A DNA stretch of 64,000 nucleotides from Mercurialis annua (GCF_937616625.2 NC_065571.1:32821879-32885878); one strand, 5' to 3'. Positions 1 to 13,450 are shown, counted from the first letter of the stretch. Notes: generated by a model not told the origin, from the letters alone. Numbers and translations are program-made.

Positions 1-3000
1 AAAGGTGAAACGTTTGGATTTGTTTCGTAACGTTTGTAAACGTTTGGCTTAAATTGCTAGAAAGGTGAAACGCTTAGATTTGTCTCGTAACTTTTATAAA
101 TGTTTGCCTTAAATCGCTAAAGAGGTGAAAAGCTTGGCTTTTTTTTTGTAACGTTTGTAAACATTTGGCTTAAATCACTAAAAATGTGAAACGTTTGGTT
201 TTGTTCCATAACGTTCGTAACGTTTTAAACGTTTGGTTTTGTTTCGTAACTTTTATAAATGTTTGGCTTATATCATTAAAAAGGTGAAACGTTTGGATTT
301 TTTTCGTAACATTCGTAAACGTTTGGCTGAAATCTCTAAAATGGGGAAAATTTTGGATTTGTTTCATAACGTTTGTAACCGTTTGGCTAAAATCGCTAAA
401 AAGGTGAAACATTTGGATTTGTTTCGTAACATTTGTAAACGTTTGGCTTATATCGCTAATATGGGAAAACGTTTATATTTGTTTCGTAAAGTTTGCAAAC
501 GTTTGGCTTAAATCGCTAAAAAGGTGAAATGTTTGGATTTATTTTGTAACGTTTGTAAACGTTTGGCTTAAATTGCTAAAAAGGGGAAACATTTGGATTT
601 ATTTCGTAACGTTTGTAAACGTTTGGCTTCAATCACTAAAAATTTGTAAACGTTTGGATTAAATCACTAAAAAGTTTAAACGTTTCGATTTGTTTCGTAA
701 CGTTTGTAAACGTTTGGCTTAAATTGCTAAAAAGGTGAAACGCTTGGATTTGTTTCGTAATGTTTCTAAACGTTTGGTTTTGTTTCATAACGTTTGTAAA
801 CGTTTCGCTTCAATTGCAAAAAAGGTGAAACATTTGCATTTGTTTCGTAATGTTTGTAAACGTTTGGCTTAGATTGCTAAAAAGTTGAAACGCTTGGATT
901 TGTTTCGTAACGTTTGGCTTAAAATGCTAAAAAGGTCAAACGCTTGGATATGTTTCGTAATGTTTGTAAACGTTTAGCTTAAATTTCTAAAAAGGGGAAA
1001 CGTTTGGATTTGTTTCGTAACGTTTGTAAACGTTTGGCTTAAATTGCTAAAAAGGGAAAATGTTTGGATTCTTATCATAACGTTTTAAACGTTTGGCTTA
1101 AATCGTTGAAATGGGGAAATGTTTGGATTTGTTTCGTAACTTTTCTAAACATTTGGCTTAAATTTCTAAAAAGGTGAAACGTTTGGATTTATTTCGTAAC
1201 TTTTGTAAATGTTTGGCTTTGTTTCGTTATGTTTGTAAACATTTTGCTTAAATTGCTAAAAATGTGAAACGTTTGGATTTGTTTCATAACGTTTTAAAAG
1301 TTTGGTTTTGTTTCTTATCGTTTGTAATCATTTTGCTTAAATCGCTTAAAAGGTAAAACGCTTTGATTTGTAAACATTTGTCTTAAATCGCTAAAAAGGT
1401 GAAATGTTTGGATTTGTTTCGTAACGTTTGTAAACGTTTGGCTTAAATTGCTAAAAAGGTAAAACGCTTGGATTTGTTTCGTAACGTTTTAAACGTTTGG
1501 CTTAAATCGTTAAAAAGGTGAAACGTTTGCTTTTGTTCCTTATAGTTTGTAAACGTTTGCTTAAATCGCTAAAAAGTTGAAACGTTTGGTTTTATTACAA
1601 AATGTTTGGCTTAAACCGTTTAAATGGGAAAACGTTTAGCATAAATCTCTAAAGAGGTGAAACACTTGGATTTTTTTTCATAACGTTTGTAAACATTTGG
1701 CTGAAATCACTTAAAATGTGAAACGTTTTGTTTTGTTCCGTAACGTTTGTAACATTTGGCTTAAATCGCTAAAAATGTGAAACGTTTGGATTTGTTTCGT
1801 AACGTTTGAAACGATTGGTTTTGTTTCGTAGCTTTCAGAAACGTTTGGCTTAAATCATTAAAAAGGGGAAACATTTGGATTTGTTTCGTAACGTTTGTAA
1901 ACATTTGGCTGAAATCTCTAAAAAGAGGAAAATTTTAGATTTGTTTCATAATGTTTGTAAACGTTTGGCTAAAATCGCTATAAAGGTGAAACGTTTGGAT
2001 TTGTTTCGTAACATTTGTAAACGTTTGGCTTATATCGCTAATATGGGGAAATGTTTGTATTTGTTTCGTAATGTTTATAAACGTTTGGCATAAATCGCTA
2101 AAAAGGTGAAATGTTTGGATTTGTTTTGTAACGTTTGTAAACTTTTGGCTTAAATTGCTAAAAAGAGGAAACGTTTGGATTTGTTTCGTAACGTTTGTAA
2201 ACGTTTGGCATAAATCGCTAAAAAGCTGAAACATTTGGATTTGTTTCGTAATGTTTGTAACCGATTGGCATAAATTGCTAAAAAGGTGAAACGTTTGGAT
2301 TTAAATTTCTAAAAAGGTGAAACGTTTGGATTTGTTTCATAACGTTTGTAAACGTTTGGCTTTAAATAGCTTAAAAGGCGAAACGTTTGGATTTTTTTTC
2401 TAAAGTTTGTAAACATTTGTTTTAAATCATTAAAAAGGTGAATCATTTGGTTTTTTTTCGTAACGTTTTTAAACATTTAGTTTAAATTGCTAAATAGGAG
2501 AAACGATTGGATTTGTTTCGTAGCGTTTGTAAATATTTGGCTTAAATCGCTAGAAAGGTAAAACATTTGTATTTATTTCGTAACGTTTGTAAACGTTCGG
2601 CTTAAATCGCTAAAAAGGTGAAATCTTTGGTTTTGTTTTCTAACGTTTGGTAACGTTTGGCTTAAATAGCTAAAAAGGTGAAACATTTGGTTTTGTTTCG
2701 TAACGTTTGTAAACTTTCGGCTTATATCGATAAAAAGGGGAAACGTTTGGATTTGTTTCGTAATGTTTGTAAACGTTTGACTTGAATTACTAAAAAGGTG
2801 AAACATTTGGATTTGTTTCGTAAAGTTTGTAAACGATTGGTTTTGTTTCGTAATGTTTGTAAATGTTTGGCTAAAATTGCTAAAAATGTGAAACGTTTGG
2901 ATTTGTTTCGTAATGTTTTAAACATTTAGATTTTTTCGTAACGTTTGTAAACATTTGGCTTCAATCGCTAAAAAGGTGAAACATTTGGATTTGTTTCGTA

Positions 3001-6000
3001 TCATTCGTAAACGTTTGGCTTAAATCGCTGGAAAAGTGAAACATATGAATATGTTTCGTAACGTTTTAAATGTTTGGCTTAAATAGTTAAAATGCGGAAA
3101 CATTTGGATTTGTTTCTTAACGTTTGTAAACGTTTGACTTTAATCGTTAAAAAGGTGAAACATTTGGATTTGTTTCATAAGGTTTGTAAACGTTTGGCAT
3201 ATATTGCAAAAAAGGTGAAATGCTTGGATTTGTTTCTTAACGTTTGTAAACGTTTGGCTTATATCGCTAAAAAGGTGAAACGTTTGGATTTGTTTCGTAA
3301 TGTTTGTAAACGTTTTGCTTCAATCGCAAAAAAGGGGAAACATTTGGATTTGTTTCATAGCGTTTGTAAACGTTTGGCTTAAATCGCTAAAATGGGGGAA
3401 CGTCTGGATTTGTTTCGTAACGTTTGTAAACGTTTCATTTTGTTTCGTAACGTTTGTAAACGTTTGGTTTTGTTTCGCAACGTTTATAAATGTTTGGCTT
3501 AAATTGCTAAAATGGAGAAACGTTTGGATTTTTTTCGTAATGTTTGTAAACGTTTGGTTTGAATAGCAAAAACGGTGAAATGTTTGGATTTGTTTCGTAA
3601 CGTTTGTAAACGTTTGGCTTAAATAGCTAAAAATATGAAACGTTTGGATTTGTTTCGTAATTTTTGTAAACGTTTGGCTTAAATCGTTAAAAATGTGAAA
3701 CGTTTGGATTTATTTCGCAACGGTTTAAATGTTTGGAATTGTTTCGTAACGTTTGTAAACGTTTGGCTTAAATCGCTAAAAAGGTGAAACGGTTGGATTT
3801 ATTTCGTAACGTTTGTAAACGTTTGGCTTAAATTGCTAAAAAGGTGAAACGCTTAGATTTGTTTCGTAACTTTTATAAACGGTTGACTTAAATCGCTAAA
3901 GAGGTGAAAAGCTTGGATTTTTTTCGTAACGTTTGTAAACGTTTGGCTTTAAATCGCTAAAAAGGTGAAATTTTTGGATTTGTTTTGTAATGTTTGTAAA
4001 CGTTTGTTTTAAATCACAAAAAAGGTGAAACATTTGGTTTTGTTTCGTAACGTTTGTAAATGTTTAGTTTAAATTGCTAAAAAGGTGAAACGATTTGATT
4101 TGTTTCGTAGCGTTTGTAAACATTTTGCTTAAATCGCTAAAAAGGTGAAACATTTGAATTTATTTCGTACCGTTTGTAAACATTCGGCTTAAATCGCTAA
4201 AAAGGTGAAATATTTGGTTTTTTTTCTAACGTTTGCTAACGTTTGGCTTAAATAGCTAAAAAGGTGAAATATTTTGTTTTGTTTCGTAACGTTTGTAAAC
4301 GTTCGGCTTATATCGATAAAAAGGGGAAACGTTTGGATATGTTTCGTAACGTTTGTAAACGTTTGACTTGAATTACTAAAAAGGTGAAACGTTTGGATTT
4401 GTTTCGTAAAGTTTGTAAACGATTGGTTTTGTTTCGTAATGTTTGTAAACGTTTGGCTTAAATTGCAAAAAATGTGAAATGCTTGGATTTGTTTCGTAAT
4501 GTTTTAAACGTTTAGATTTTTTTCGTAACGTTTGTAAACATTTGGCTTCAATCGCTTAAACGGTGAAACGTTTGGATTTGTTTCGTATCGTTTGTAAACG
4601 TGTGGCTTAAATCGCTGGTAAGGTGAAACATATGAATATGTTTCGTAACGTTTTAAACGTTTGGCTTAAATAGTTAAAATGCGGAAACATTTGGATTTGT
4701 TTCGTAACGTTTGTAAACGTTTGACTTAAATCGCTAAAAAGGTGAAACGTTTGGATTAAGTTCGTAACTTTTGTAAACGTTTGGCATATATTTCTAAAAA
4801 GGTGAAATGCTTGGATTTGTTTCTTAACGTTTATAAACGTTCGGCTTATATCACTATAAAGGTGAAACGTTTGGATTTGTTTCGTAATGTTTGTAAACAT
4901 TTGCCTTCAATCGCAAAAAAGGTGAAAAATTTGGAATTGTTTCGTAGCGTTTGTAAACGTTTGGCTTAAATCTCTAAAATGGGGAAACGTCTGGATTTGT
5001 TTCGTAACGTTTGTAAACGTTTCAATTTGTTTCGTAATGTTTGTAAACGTTTGGTTTTGTTTCGCAACGTTTATAAACGTTTGGCTTAAATTGCTATAAT
5101 GGAAAAACGTTTGGATATTTTTTGTAACGTTTGTAAACGTTTGATTTGAATAGCTAAAAAGGTCAAATTTTTGGATTTGTTTCGTAACGTTTGTAAACGT
5201 TTGGCTTAAATTGCTAAAAATATGAAACGTTTGGATTTGTTTCGTAATTTTTGTAAACGTTTGGCTTAAATCGTTAAAAATGTGAAACGTTTGGATTTGT
5301 TTCATAACGGTTTAAATGTTTGGATTTGTTTCGTAATGTTTGTAAACGTTTGGCTTAAATCGCTAAAAAGGTGAAACGCTTGGATTTGTTTCGTAACGTT
5401 TGTAAACGTTTGGCTTAAATTGCTAAAAAGGTTAAACGCTTAGATTTGTTTCGTAACTTTTATAAATGTTTGACTTAAATCACTAAAGAGGTGAAAAGCT
5501 TGGATTTTTTTCGTAACGTTTGTAAACGTGTGGCTTTAAATCGCTAAAAGGGGAACCGTTTGGATTTGTTTTGTAATGTTTGTAAACGTTTGTTTTAAAG
5601 CGCAAAAAAGGTGAAACATTTGGTTTTGTTTCGTAAAGTTTGTAAACGTTTAGTTTAAATCGCTAAAAAGGTGAAACGATTTTTATTTGTTTCGTAGCGT
5701 TTGTAAACATTTGGCTTAATCGCTAAAAAGATGAAACATTTGTATTTGTTTCGTAACGTTTGTAAACGTTCGGCTTATATCGATAAAAAGGGGAAAGGCT
5801 TGGATTTGTATCGTAATGTTTGTAAATGTTTGGCTTCAATCGCAAAAAAGATGAAACGTTTCGATTTGTTTCGTAATGTTTGTAAATGTTTGGTTTTGTT
5901 TTGCAACGTTTATAAACGTTTGGCTTATATTGCTAAAATGGGGAAACGTTTGGATTTTTTTCGTAATGTTTGTAAACGTTTGGTTTGAATAGCTAAAAAG

Positions 6001-9000
6001 GTAAAATGTTTTGATTTGTTTCGTAACGTTTGTAAACGTTTGGCTTAAATTACTAAAAATGGGAAACATTTGGATTTGTATCGTAATGTTTGTAAACGTT
6101 TGGCCTAAATCGCTAAAAATGTGAAACGTTTGGATTTATTTCGTAACGGTTTAAATGTGTGGATTTGTTTCGTAACGTTTGTAAATGTTTGGCTTAAATC
6201 GCTAAAAAGGTGAAACGGTTGGATTTGTTTATTAACGTTTGTAAACGTTTGGCTTAAATTGCTAAAAAGGTGAAACGCTTGGATTTGTTTCTCAATGTTT
6301 GTAAACGTTTGGCTTTGTTTCATAACGTTTGTAAACGTTTGGCTTCAATCGCAAAAAAGGTGAAACATTTGCATCTGTTTCGTAATGTTTGTAAATGTTT
6401 GGCTTAGATTGCTAAAAAGGTGAAACGCTTGGATTTGTTTCGTAACGTTTGGCTTAAAATGCTAAAAAGGTCAAACGCTTGGATATGTTTCGTAATGTTT
6501 GTAAACGTTTGGCTTAAATTGCTAAAAATGGGAAACGTTTGGATTTGTTTCGTAACGTTTGTACACGTTTGGCTTAAATTGCTAAAAAGGGAAAACGTTT
6601 GGATTCTTTTCGTAACGTTTTAAACGTTTGGCTTAAATCGCTGAAATGGGGAAACGTTTGGATTTGTTTCGTAACTTTTCTAAACATTTGGCTTAAATTG
6701 CTAAAAAGGTGAAACACTTGGATTTATTTCGTAACTTTTGTAAATGTTCGGCTTTCTTTCGTTACGTTTGTAAACATTTTGCTTAAATTGCTAAAAATGT
6801 GAAATGTTTTGATTTGTTTCATAACGTTTTAAAAGTTTGGTTTTGTTTCTTATCGTTTGTAATCATTTTGCTTAAATCGCTTAAAAGGTGAAACGCTTGG
6901 ATTTGTTTCGTAACGTTTGTAAACGTTTGTCTTAAATCGCTAAAAAGGTGAAACGTTTGGATTTGTTTTGTAACGTTTGTAAACGTTTGGCTTAAATTGC
7001 TAAAAAGGTAAAACGCTTCGATTTGTTTCGTAACGTTTTAAACGTTTGGCTTAAATCGTTAAAAAGGTGAAACGTTTGTTTTTGTTCCTTAATGTTTGTA
7101 AACGTTTACTTAAATCGCCAAAAAGTTGAAACGTTTGGTTTAATTACAAAACGTTTGGCTTAAACCGTTTAAATGGGAAAACGTTTAGCATAAATCGCTA
7201 AAGAGGTGAAACACTTGGATTTTTTTCATAACGTTTGTAAACATTTGGCTGAAATCACTAAAAATGTGAAACGTTTTGTTTTGTTCCGTAACGTTTGTAA
7301 CATTTGGCTTAAATCGCTAAAAATGTGAAACGTTTGGATTTGTTTCGTAACGTTTCAAATGTTTGGTTTTGATTCGTAAATTTTGTAAACGTTTGGCTTA
7401 AATCATTAAAAAGGGGAAACATTTGGATTTGTTTCGTAACGTTTGTAAACATTTGGCTGAAATCTCTAAAAAGAGGAAAATTTTGGATTTGTTTCATAAC
7501 GTTTGTAACCATTTGGCTCAAATCGCTAAAAAGGTGAAACGTTTGGATTTGTTTCCTAACATTTGTAAACGTTTGGCTTATATCGCTAATATGAGGAAAC
7601 GTTTGTATTTGTTTCGCAATATTTGTAAACTTTTGGCTTAAATCGCTAAAAAGGTGAAATGTTTGGATTTGTTTCGTAACGCTTGTAAACGTTTGGCTTA
7701 AATTGCTAAAAAGGGAAATGTTTGGATTTATTTCGTAACGTTTGTAAACGTTTGGCTTCAATCACTAAAAATTTGTAAAGGTTTGGCTTAAATCACTAAA
7801 ATGGTAAAACGTTTGGATTTGTTTCGTAACGTTTGTAAGCGTTTGGCATAAATCGCTAAAAAGGTGAAACGTTTCGATTTAAATTGCTAAAAAGGTGAAA
7901 CGTTTGGATTTGTTTCGTAACGTTTGTAAACGTTTGATTTTAAATCGCTTAAACGGTGAAACGTTTGGATTTGTTTGGTAACATTTGTAAACGTTTGTTT
8001 TAAATCTCTAAAAAGGTGAAACATTTTGTTTTGTTTCGTAACGTTAATAAACGTTTAGTTTAAATTGCTAAAAAGGTGAAACGATTGGATTTGTTTCGTA
8101 GCGTTTGTAAACATTTGGCTTAAATCGCTAAAAAGGTGAAACATTTGTATTTTTTTCGTAACGTTTGTAAACGTTCGGCTTAAATCGCTAAAAAGGTGAA
8201 ATCTTTGGTTTTTTTTGTAACGTTTGCTAACGTTTGGCTTAAATAGCTAAAAAGGTGAAACAATTAGTTTTGTTTCGTAACGTTTGTAAACGTTTGGCTT
8301 AAATCGATAAAAAGGGGAAACAATTTGATTTGTTTTGTAACGATTATAAACGTTTGGCTTGAATTGCTAAAAAGGGGAAACGTTTGGATTTGTTTCGTAA
8401 AGTTTGTAAACGATTGGTTTTATTTCGTAATGTTTGTAAACGTTTGGCTTAAATCGCTAAAAAAGTGAAACGTTTGGATTTGTTTCTTAATGTTTTAAAC
8501 GTTTAGATTTGTTTCGTAAAGTTTGTAAACATTTGGGTTCAATCGCTAAAAAGGTGAAACGTTTGGACTTTTTTCGTATCGTTTGTAAACGTTTGGCTGA
8601 AATCGCTGAAAAGGTGAAACGTTTGAATATGTTTCGTAACGTCTTAAACGTTTGGCTTAAATCATTAAAATGTGGAAACATTTGGATTTGTTTCGTAACG
8701 TTTGTAAATGTTTGACTTAAATCGCTAAAAAGGTCAAACGTTTGGATTTGTTTCATAACGTTTGTAAACGTTTGGCATATATTGCTGAAAAGGTGAAACG
8801 CTTGGATTTGTTTCTTAACGTTTGTAAACGTTCGGCTTATATCGCTAAAAAGGTCACACGTTTGAATTTGTTTCGTAATGTTTGTAAACGTTTGGCTTCA
8901 ATAGCAAAAAAAGGTGAAACAGTTGGATTTGTTTCGTAGCGTTTGTAAACGTTTGGCTTAAATCGCTAAAATGGGGAAACGTTTGGATTTGTTTCGTAAC

Positions 9001-9989
9001 GTTTGTAAACGTTTCGATTTGTTTTGTAACGTTTGTAAACGTTTGGTTTTGTTTCGCAATGTTATAAACGTTTGGCTTAAATTTCTAAAATGGAGAAACG
9101 TTTGGATTTTTTTCGTAACGATTATAAACGTTTGGCTTGAATCGCTAAAAGGTGAAATGTTTGGAGTTGTTTCGTAACGTTTGTAAACTTTTGGCTTAAA
9201 TTGCTAAAAATGTGAAACGTTTGGATTTGTTTCGTAATGTTTGTAAACGTTTGGCTTAAATCTCTGAAAATGTGAAACGTTTGGATTTATTTCGCAACGT
9301 TTTAAATGTTTGGATTTGTTTCGTAACGTTTGTAAACGTTTTGCTTAAATCGCAAAAAAGGTGAAACGTTTGGATTTGTTTCATAACTTTTGTAAACGTT
9401 TGGCTTAAATTGCTAAAAAGGGGAAACGCTTAGATTTGTTTCGTAACTTTCATAAACGTTTGGCATAAATCGCTAAAGAGATGAAACACTTGGATTTTTT
9501 TCGTAACGTTTGTAAACATTTGGCTTAAATCACTAAAAATGTTAAACGTTTGTTTTGTTCCGTAACGTTTGTAAACATTTGGCTTCAATTGCTTAAAATG
9601 TGAAACGTTTGGATTTGTTTCGTAACGTTTTAAACGTTTGGTTTTGTTTCGTAATTTTTGTAAACGTTTGGCTTAAATCATTAAAAGGGTAAACATTTGG
9701 ATTTGTTTCGTAACGTTTGTAAACCTTTGGCTGAAATCTCTAAAAAGAGGAAAATTTTAAATTTGTTTCATAACGTTTGTAACCGTTTTGCTAAAATCGC
9801 TAAAAGGTGAAACCTTTGGACTTGTTTCGTAACATTTGTAAACGATTGGCTTATATCGCTAATATGGGGAAACGTTTGTTTGTAAATATTTGGCTTAAAT
9901 CGCTAAAAAGGTGAAATGTTCGGATTTGTTTCGTAACGTTTGTAAACGTTTGGCTTAAATAGCTAAAAAGGGGAAACGTTTGGATTAAT
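1..9989 (+). repeat. 60-bp satellite array, forward orientation (left block)
   Basis: About 166 tandem monomers of ~60 bp fill this block with no other sequence between them. Each monomer carries the core dyad AACGTTTGTAAACGTT (7-bp arms AACGTTT/AAACGTT around GT), then GGCTTAAATCGCTAAAAAGG, then GTGAAACGTTTGGATTTG. Monomers differ by ~10-20% by eye. Changes concentrate at the five CpGs (CG to TG or CA). Some monomers are truncated to ~40-50 bp. Diagnostic variants recur at long intervals (for example CATATGAATATG at ~3050 and ~4628), showing higher-order structure. The array enters from the left window edge, so its true start is not visible. No gene is recognised in it. Confidence 0.97.
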
Positions 9990-10065
9990 TGTTAGTGATA
10001 TGCACTAGGTCAATCATGTTTGACCATGTTTTGACTTCATCATTTTGTTATTTATTGATTGGCAG
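9990..10065 (+). repeat. copia 5' LTR, first 76 bp (left of nested insertion)
   Basis: This matches the start of the 3' LTR at 27599 with one visible mismatch (TTGACTTCATC versus TTGACTTTATC). It ends in GGCAG (10061-10065), the target duplication of the nested element; GGCAG recurs at 20509-20513 where the LTR resumes. Confidence 0.95.
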
Positions 10066-12979
10066 TGTCACGACCCATTTTCATGAATCGCGACCGGCGC
10101 TAGGGTATGGGTAATGTAGTACCGAAACCCGTAGCTAGCCTTTCATTCAACACATAAACACAATAACCTGCAGAAAACCAATGCTCGGGGGCAACCGAGA
10201 CTTCAGCCTAAATCTAGCAGATATAATATTCAACAGATAACATAACATGCTTATCCAATTCTGAGTCTAAAAATAGGCATAACATAAATAATCCGAAATA
10301 ATTACATAACATGCCATAGCAATATAACTAGTCAGACCAATCCGACAAACAACTGTAATAATAATAAAGACGTCTAGTCAACTACTGCGGTCTAAGAATA
10401 AAATAGTTTGACAGTTTATCAAAATAAATGGATCCTCCGAGGAAAAGTAAATGCGGAGATCACCAGACTCTCTCATATCATAACCCTGGGAAAAATCGGG
10501 AAAACAACGGGGTCAGATATACTGAGATGAGTTCATACCACTATTTACATTTATTAAGTGGAAAAACCTTTAAAACGTTTAAAACATTTAATAACGATAT
10601 TATAGATAATAGTTGGAACCTTAATCCACAATTCTAAATAATAAACATAATCCAATAGGTCTGGTCCCGAGAGCTGAGCTACACCGAGTTACCACTGACC
10701 ACACTTGTTCCAGAGTCCCGAGAGCTGAGCTACACCGAGTTACTCTACTTGGTCCCGAGAGCTATGCTCACACCGAGTTACCTCATTACCATAATTACCT
10801 TTCCCAGATCACTACCGGTGCGCACGCAGTCCTAATGATGCCCATTAGGTAGCATGTTCCAACTAGAAGCCATAATATAAAAACAGTTCGAAATATACGT
10901 ACAGTATATATATATTTAATATTTAAAATATCAATTTACTTAATAAAGCGGTAAATAGTAAGTACAAACTCACAGCTTGCTAATCCACGTGAATACCGGC
11001 AAGCAACTAATCCTGGTTCGCCTCTGGAGTACGAACAATAGACGGGTCTAGACAAATAAAATAATTATTAAAAACAAATCCTAACTCTAGAGAATACTAG
11101 ACACCACATAGGACTAGCACAATTAACATGTCGGAATAATAAAAAAAATCCAAAGCACACACAAATATAATCAATAGGTAATAAAGCCCAATTAATACAA
11201 GTCTATTGAGTTCTCGCTTAAAAATCCGATTTATAAATATTATTTAATAACTTTAAATAATAAATAATTTCCAAATAGTGGGTTAGCCGAGTTACCAATA
11301 ACTACCAAGCTAACCTCACTGGTCGGGTGACCCAAGTCTAACCCGACTCAAAATAATTATCAATATAAACCCAAGTTTATATTTATAAAATAAATTAACA
11401 AAATAATAATCCATTTTAAAAGCGGAACTCAATAACTTCAATTCTAAGTAACCCAAGTTACAAATCAAAAACTTAATCATTTTAAGTTAATAAAAAATTT
11501 GGGACTAAATTGTACTTTAACCAATTAGGGGCTAAACCGTACTTTTGCCAAATAGGGACTAAATTGTACTTTAGTCAATTTAATATCCGAAATCAAATTA
11601 ATTACTTTTGTTATTAATTAATAATAAATATAACGTTACTAATCAAAAACTTAAGTAAATAAGTTTTAAAAACATTTAGGGACTAAATTGTAATTTAGCC
11701 AATTTATACCAAATCGAAGTTCGAAATTAATTATAATTACCCGAGTAATTATATTAGCTTAATTTATAAATAACTATCGTTTTGATTTATAAATTGAAAT
11801 AAAATCCGAGTTATTAGTTAAAGTTTAACATTAAGGATTTATTTGATTTTAACAAAATAATTTGATGACCAAAATGGCAACTTGGCCATCTCTCTAGTTT
11901 GAAAGAAACTCATCCCCGCCAAGCATAACACCTTGACAAATCCTCCATTATTAAGCTACTGCCAAGCTTTTTAATTCAAGAATTCAACCCCAAAAACTTA
12001 ACCAATTACTCAAGACTACAATAAAACCATATCATTAATCATAATCTAACAATAAATCAAATCACAAACCATAGTAACAGTGGCTCTTAATCAAAGACAA
12101 CGTTGAATACCCAATTCAAAACTCAACCGATACATCAATTTACGATTGAACAATCACAAACCGAAAGCTTAAACTATTATCGACTAATCATTCCAAGGGA
12201 TTTGAAATCATAAACCTAGCAAAATCATGGCTTAAAAGAGTAATGGATTTCGGCAGAAACTTCAACTATCAAAACAGATCATTTAACAAACTCAAAACGA
12301 TAACCGTACGGCGATTGAAACGGGATCGATTACGTACCGTTTGACAAGACCGAGATAGGGAAACGAAGGTACGTGAGTCTAGAACGTCTGAGATCAAACG
12401 GTTTTGATTTCGACCTAGAAACGATTGAGAACGACTCAAATTACGTAATGCCGTTTCAAGGCAGAAATCTGAGATTGAGGAATTATAAAACTAACCGGAA
12501 CAGCAGAGTTTGGATGATGATTTCGGCTTCGTTTCTCAGCGAATGGACAAGAGGAAAACGGCTAGGGTTTGTCTGCAGCGTGATGAAGGTTTTCTGTTAA
12601 GAAGTCGACTTAAAATAACGCAAGGAAACGGGCCGTAAACGAGATCGAAAAGGGCTAGGCGAAGGGGTCCTATGGGCTGAGTGATTCCCGAACGGGAATG
12701 GCCTTTCAGGCCATGATTCCAGTTCGGGAATGCCTGGTCTCGAACGAGACCAGGCCCAAAAAATGAGATTCCCGTTCGGGAATTTCAAATCCCGAACGGG
12801 AATGACTGAATTCAATTTTTTTTTTGATTTAAAAAAATATAATTGGTTAAACCAATAAAATCACACCCAAACCAAACAACTCGAACCAAGCCACTAATAT
12901 CGAAATTACTTCAAAACGACCGGGAAAAATGTCGGAATTTAAATGTAAAAAAAAATGTAAAATTTTACGGGATATTACA
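10066..12979 (-). repeat. nested element LTR, left copy (its 3' LTR)
   Basis: 2914 bp, terminal TG...CA. It differs from the right copy (17562-20508) by roughly 17 substitutions and lacks one 32-bp hairpin unit. Visible internal structure: three spaced copies of CCCGAGAGCTGAGCTACACC at about 10666-10785; a 27-bp tandem motif starting GGGACTAAATTGTA at 11501, 11528 and 11555, with another copy near 11679; and an inverted-repeat cluster at 12683-12804. The end nearest 10066 is clearly homologous to the U5 side of the full Tekay-like LTR at 38486. The opposite (U3) end shares only the first ~20 bp. No gene lies in it; short open frames here are not conserved. Confidence 0.93.
12683..12804. repeat. 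hairpin/inverted-repeat cluster in LTR (left copy)
   Basis: The block contains ATTCCCGAACGGGAAT units in both polarities, GGCCTTTCAGGCC, and an 11-bp-arm hairpin GCCTGGTCTCG/CGAGACCAGGC around AA. One unit here carries a C-to-A change (ATTCCAGTTCGGGAAT). Confidence 0.85.
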
Positions 12980-12990
12980 TTCTCCCCAAC
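12980..12990 (-). other. polypurine tract of nested element
   Basis: On the minus strand this reads GTTGGGGAGAA directly before the LTR start TGTAATATC. It is the expected second-strand primer site and parallels GTTGGGGATAA of the element at 38486. Confidence 0.8.
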
Positions 12991-13097
12991 TAATTAAAAA
13001 TTCGTCCTCGAATTTATCACGACAAGTAATATCACACCAGAACAACACGTAACACAAGTGAAAATCATAAAAGCCACAGAAATCAAGATATCGTACC

Positions 13098-13450
13098 TCA
13101 CGGAAATAGAAAAGGATAGCGATTCCGCATATCCAACTCGGTCTTCCAAGTACACTCCTCTACAGAATGATTGCGCCAGAGAACTTTGACCATCGGAATC
13201 TCCTTGTTCCGCAATTTACGCACCTGCGTATCAACAATCTCAACTGGCTGTTCCTCGCAGGACAGCTCCTGGTCAATCTCAACACTCTGGGGCACAATCA
13301 CGTGCGAAGGATCAGAAACGCACTTTCTCAACATAGAAACGTGAAACACAGGATGCACTAACGACACGTCTGACGGCAGAACCAGACGATAAGCCACAAC
13401 TCTAATCCTCCCAGAAAACTCGTAAGGACTAAAATACCTTGGTGCCAATT
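13098..13450 (-). pseudogene. truncated gypsy pol: integrase GPY/F end and chromodomain
   Basis: The minus strand encodes about 117 residues ending in PFLFP and a TGA stop at 13098-13100. It aligns over its whole length with the C-terminus of the polyprotein at 46135-46482, with about 12 differing residues. It covers the end of the integrase GPY/F module (LVLP, VHPVFHVSMLRK) and the chromodomain-like tail (QPVEIVD, VKVLWRNHSVEECTW). In chromoviruses this tail is thought to steer integration by recognising histone marks. Homology stops abruptly at 13450, upstream of which gag, protease, RT, RNase H and the integrase core are absent. There is no natural ATG at the left edge, so it is a remnant rather than a gene. 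Its reading frame is open throughout. Confidence 0.88.

Noticed and set aside
3092..3382. Open frames on the + strand coding DLFRNVCKRLAYIAKKVK-like repeats
   Set aside because: These are read-through of the satellite where CTTAAAT became CTTATAT or CTTCAAT. Ends are set by random mutations, and equivalents occur on both strands throughout.
1..9989. CRISPR-like array (regular repeats)
   Set aside because: Units are contiguous, diverged and have no unique spacers; no cas genes; the context is plant retrotransposons.
12373..12600. 75-codon open frame in the nested LTR (repeated at 19869-20096)
   Set aside because: It is duplicated only because it lies in an LTR; no domain, no conservation in the related LTR at 38486.
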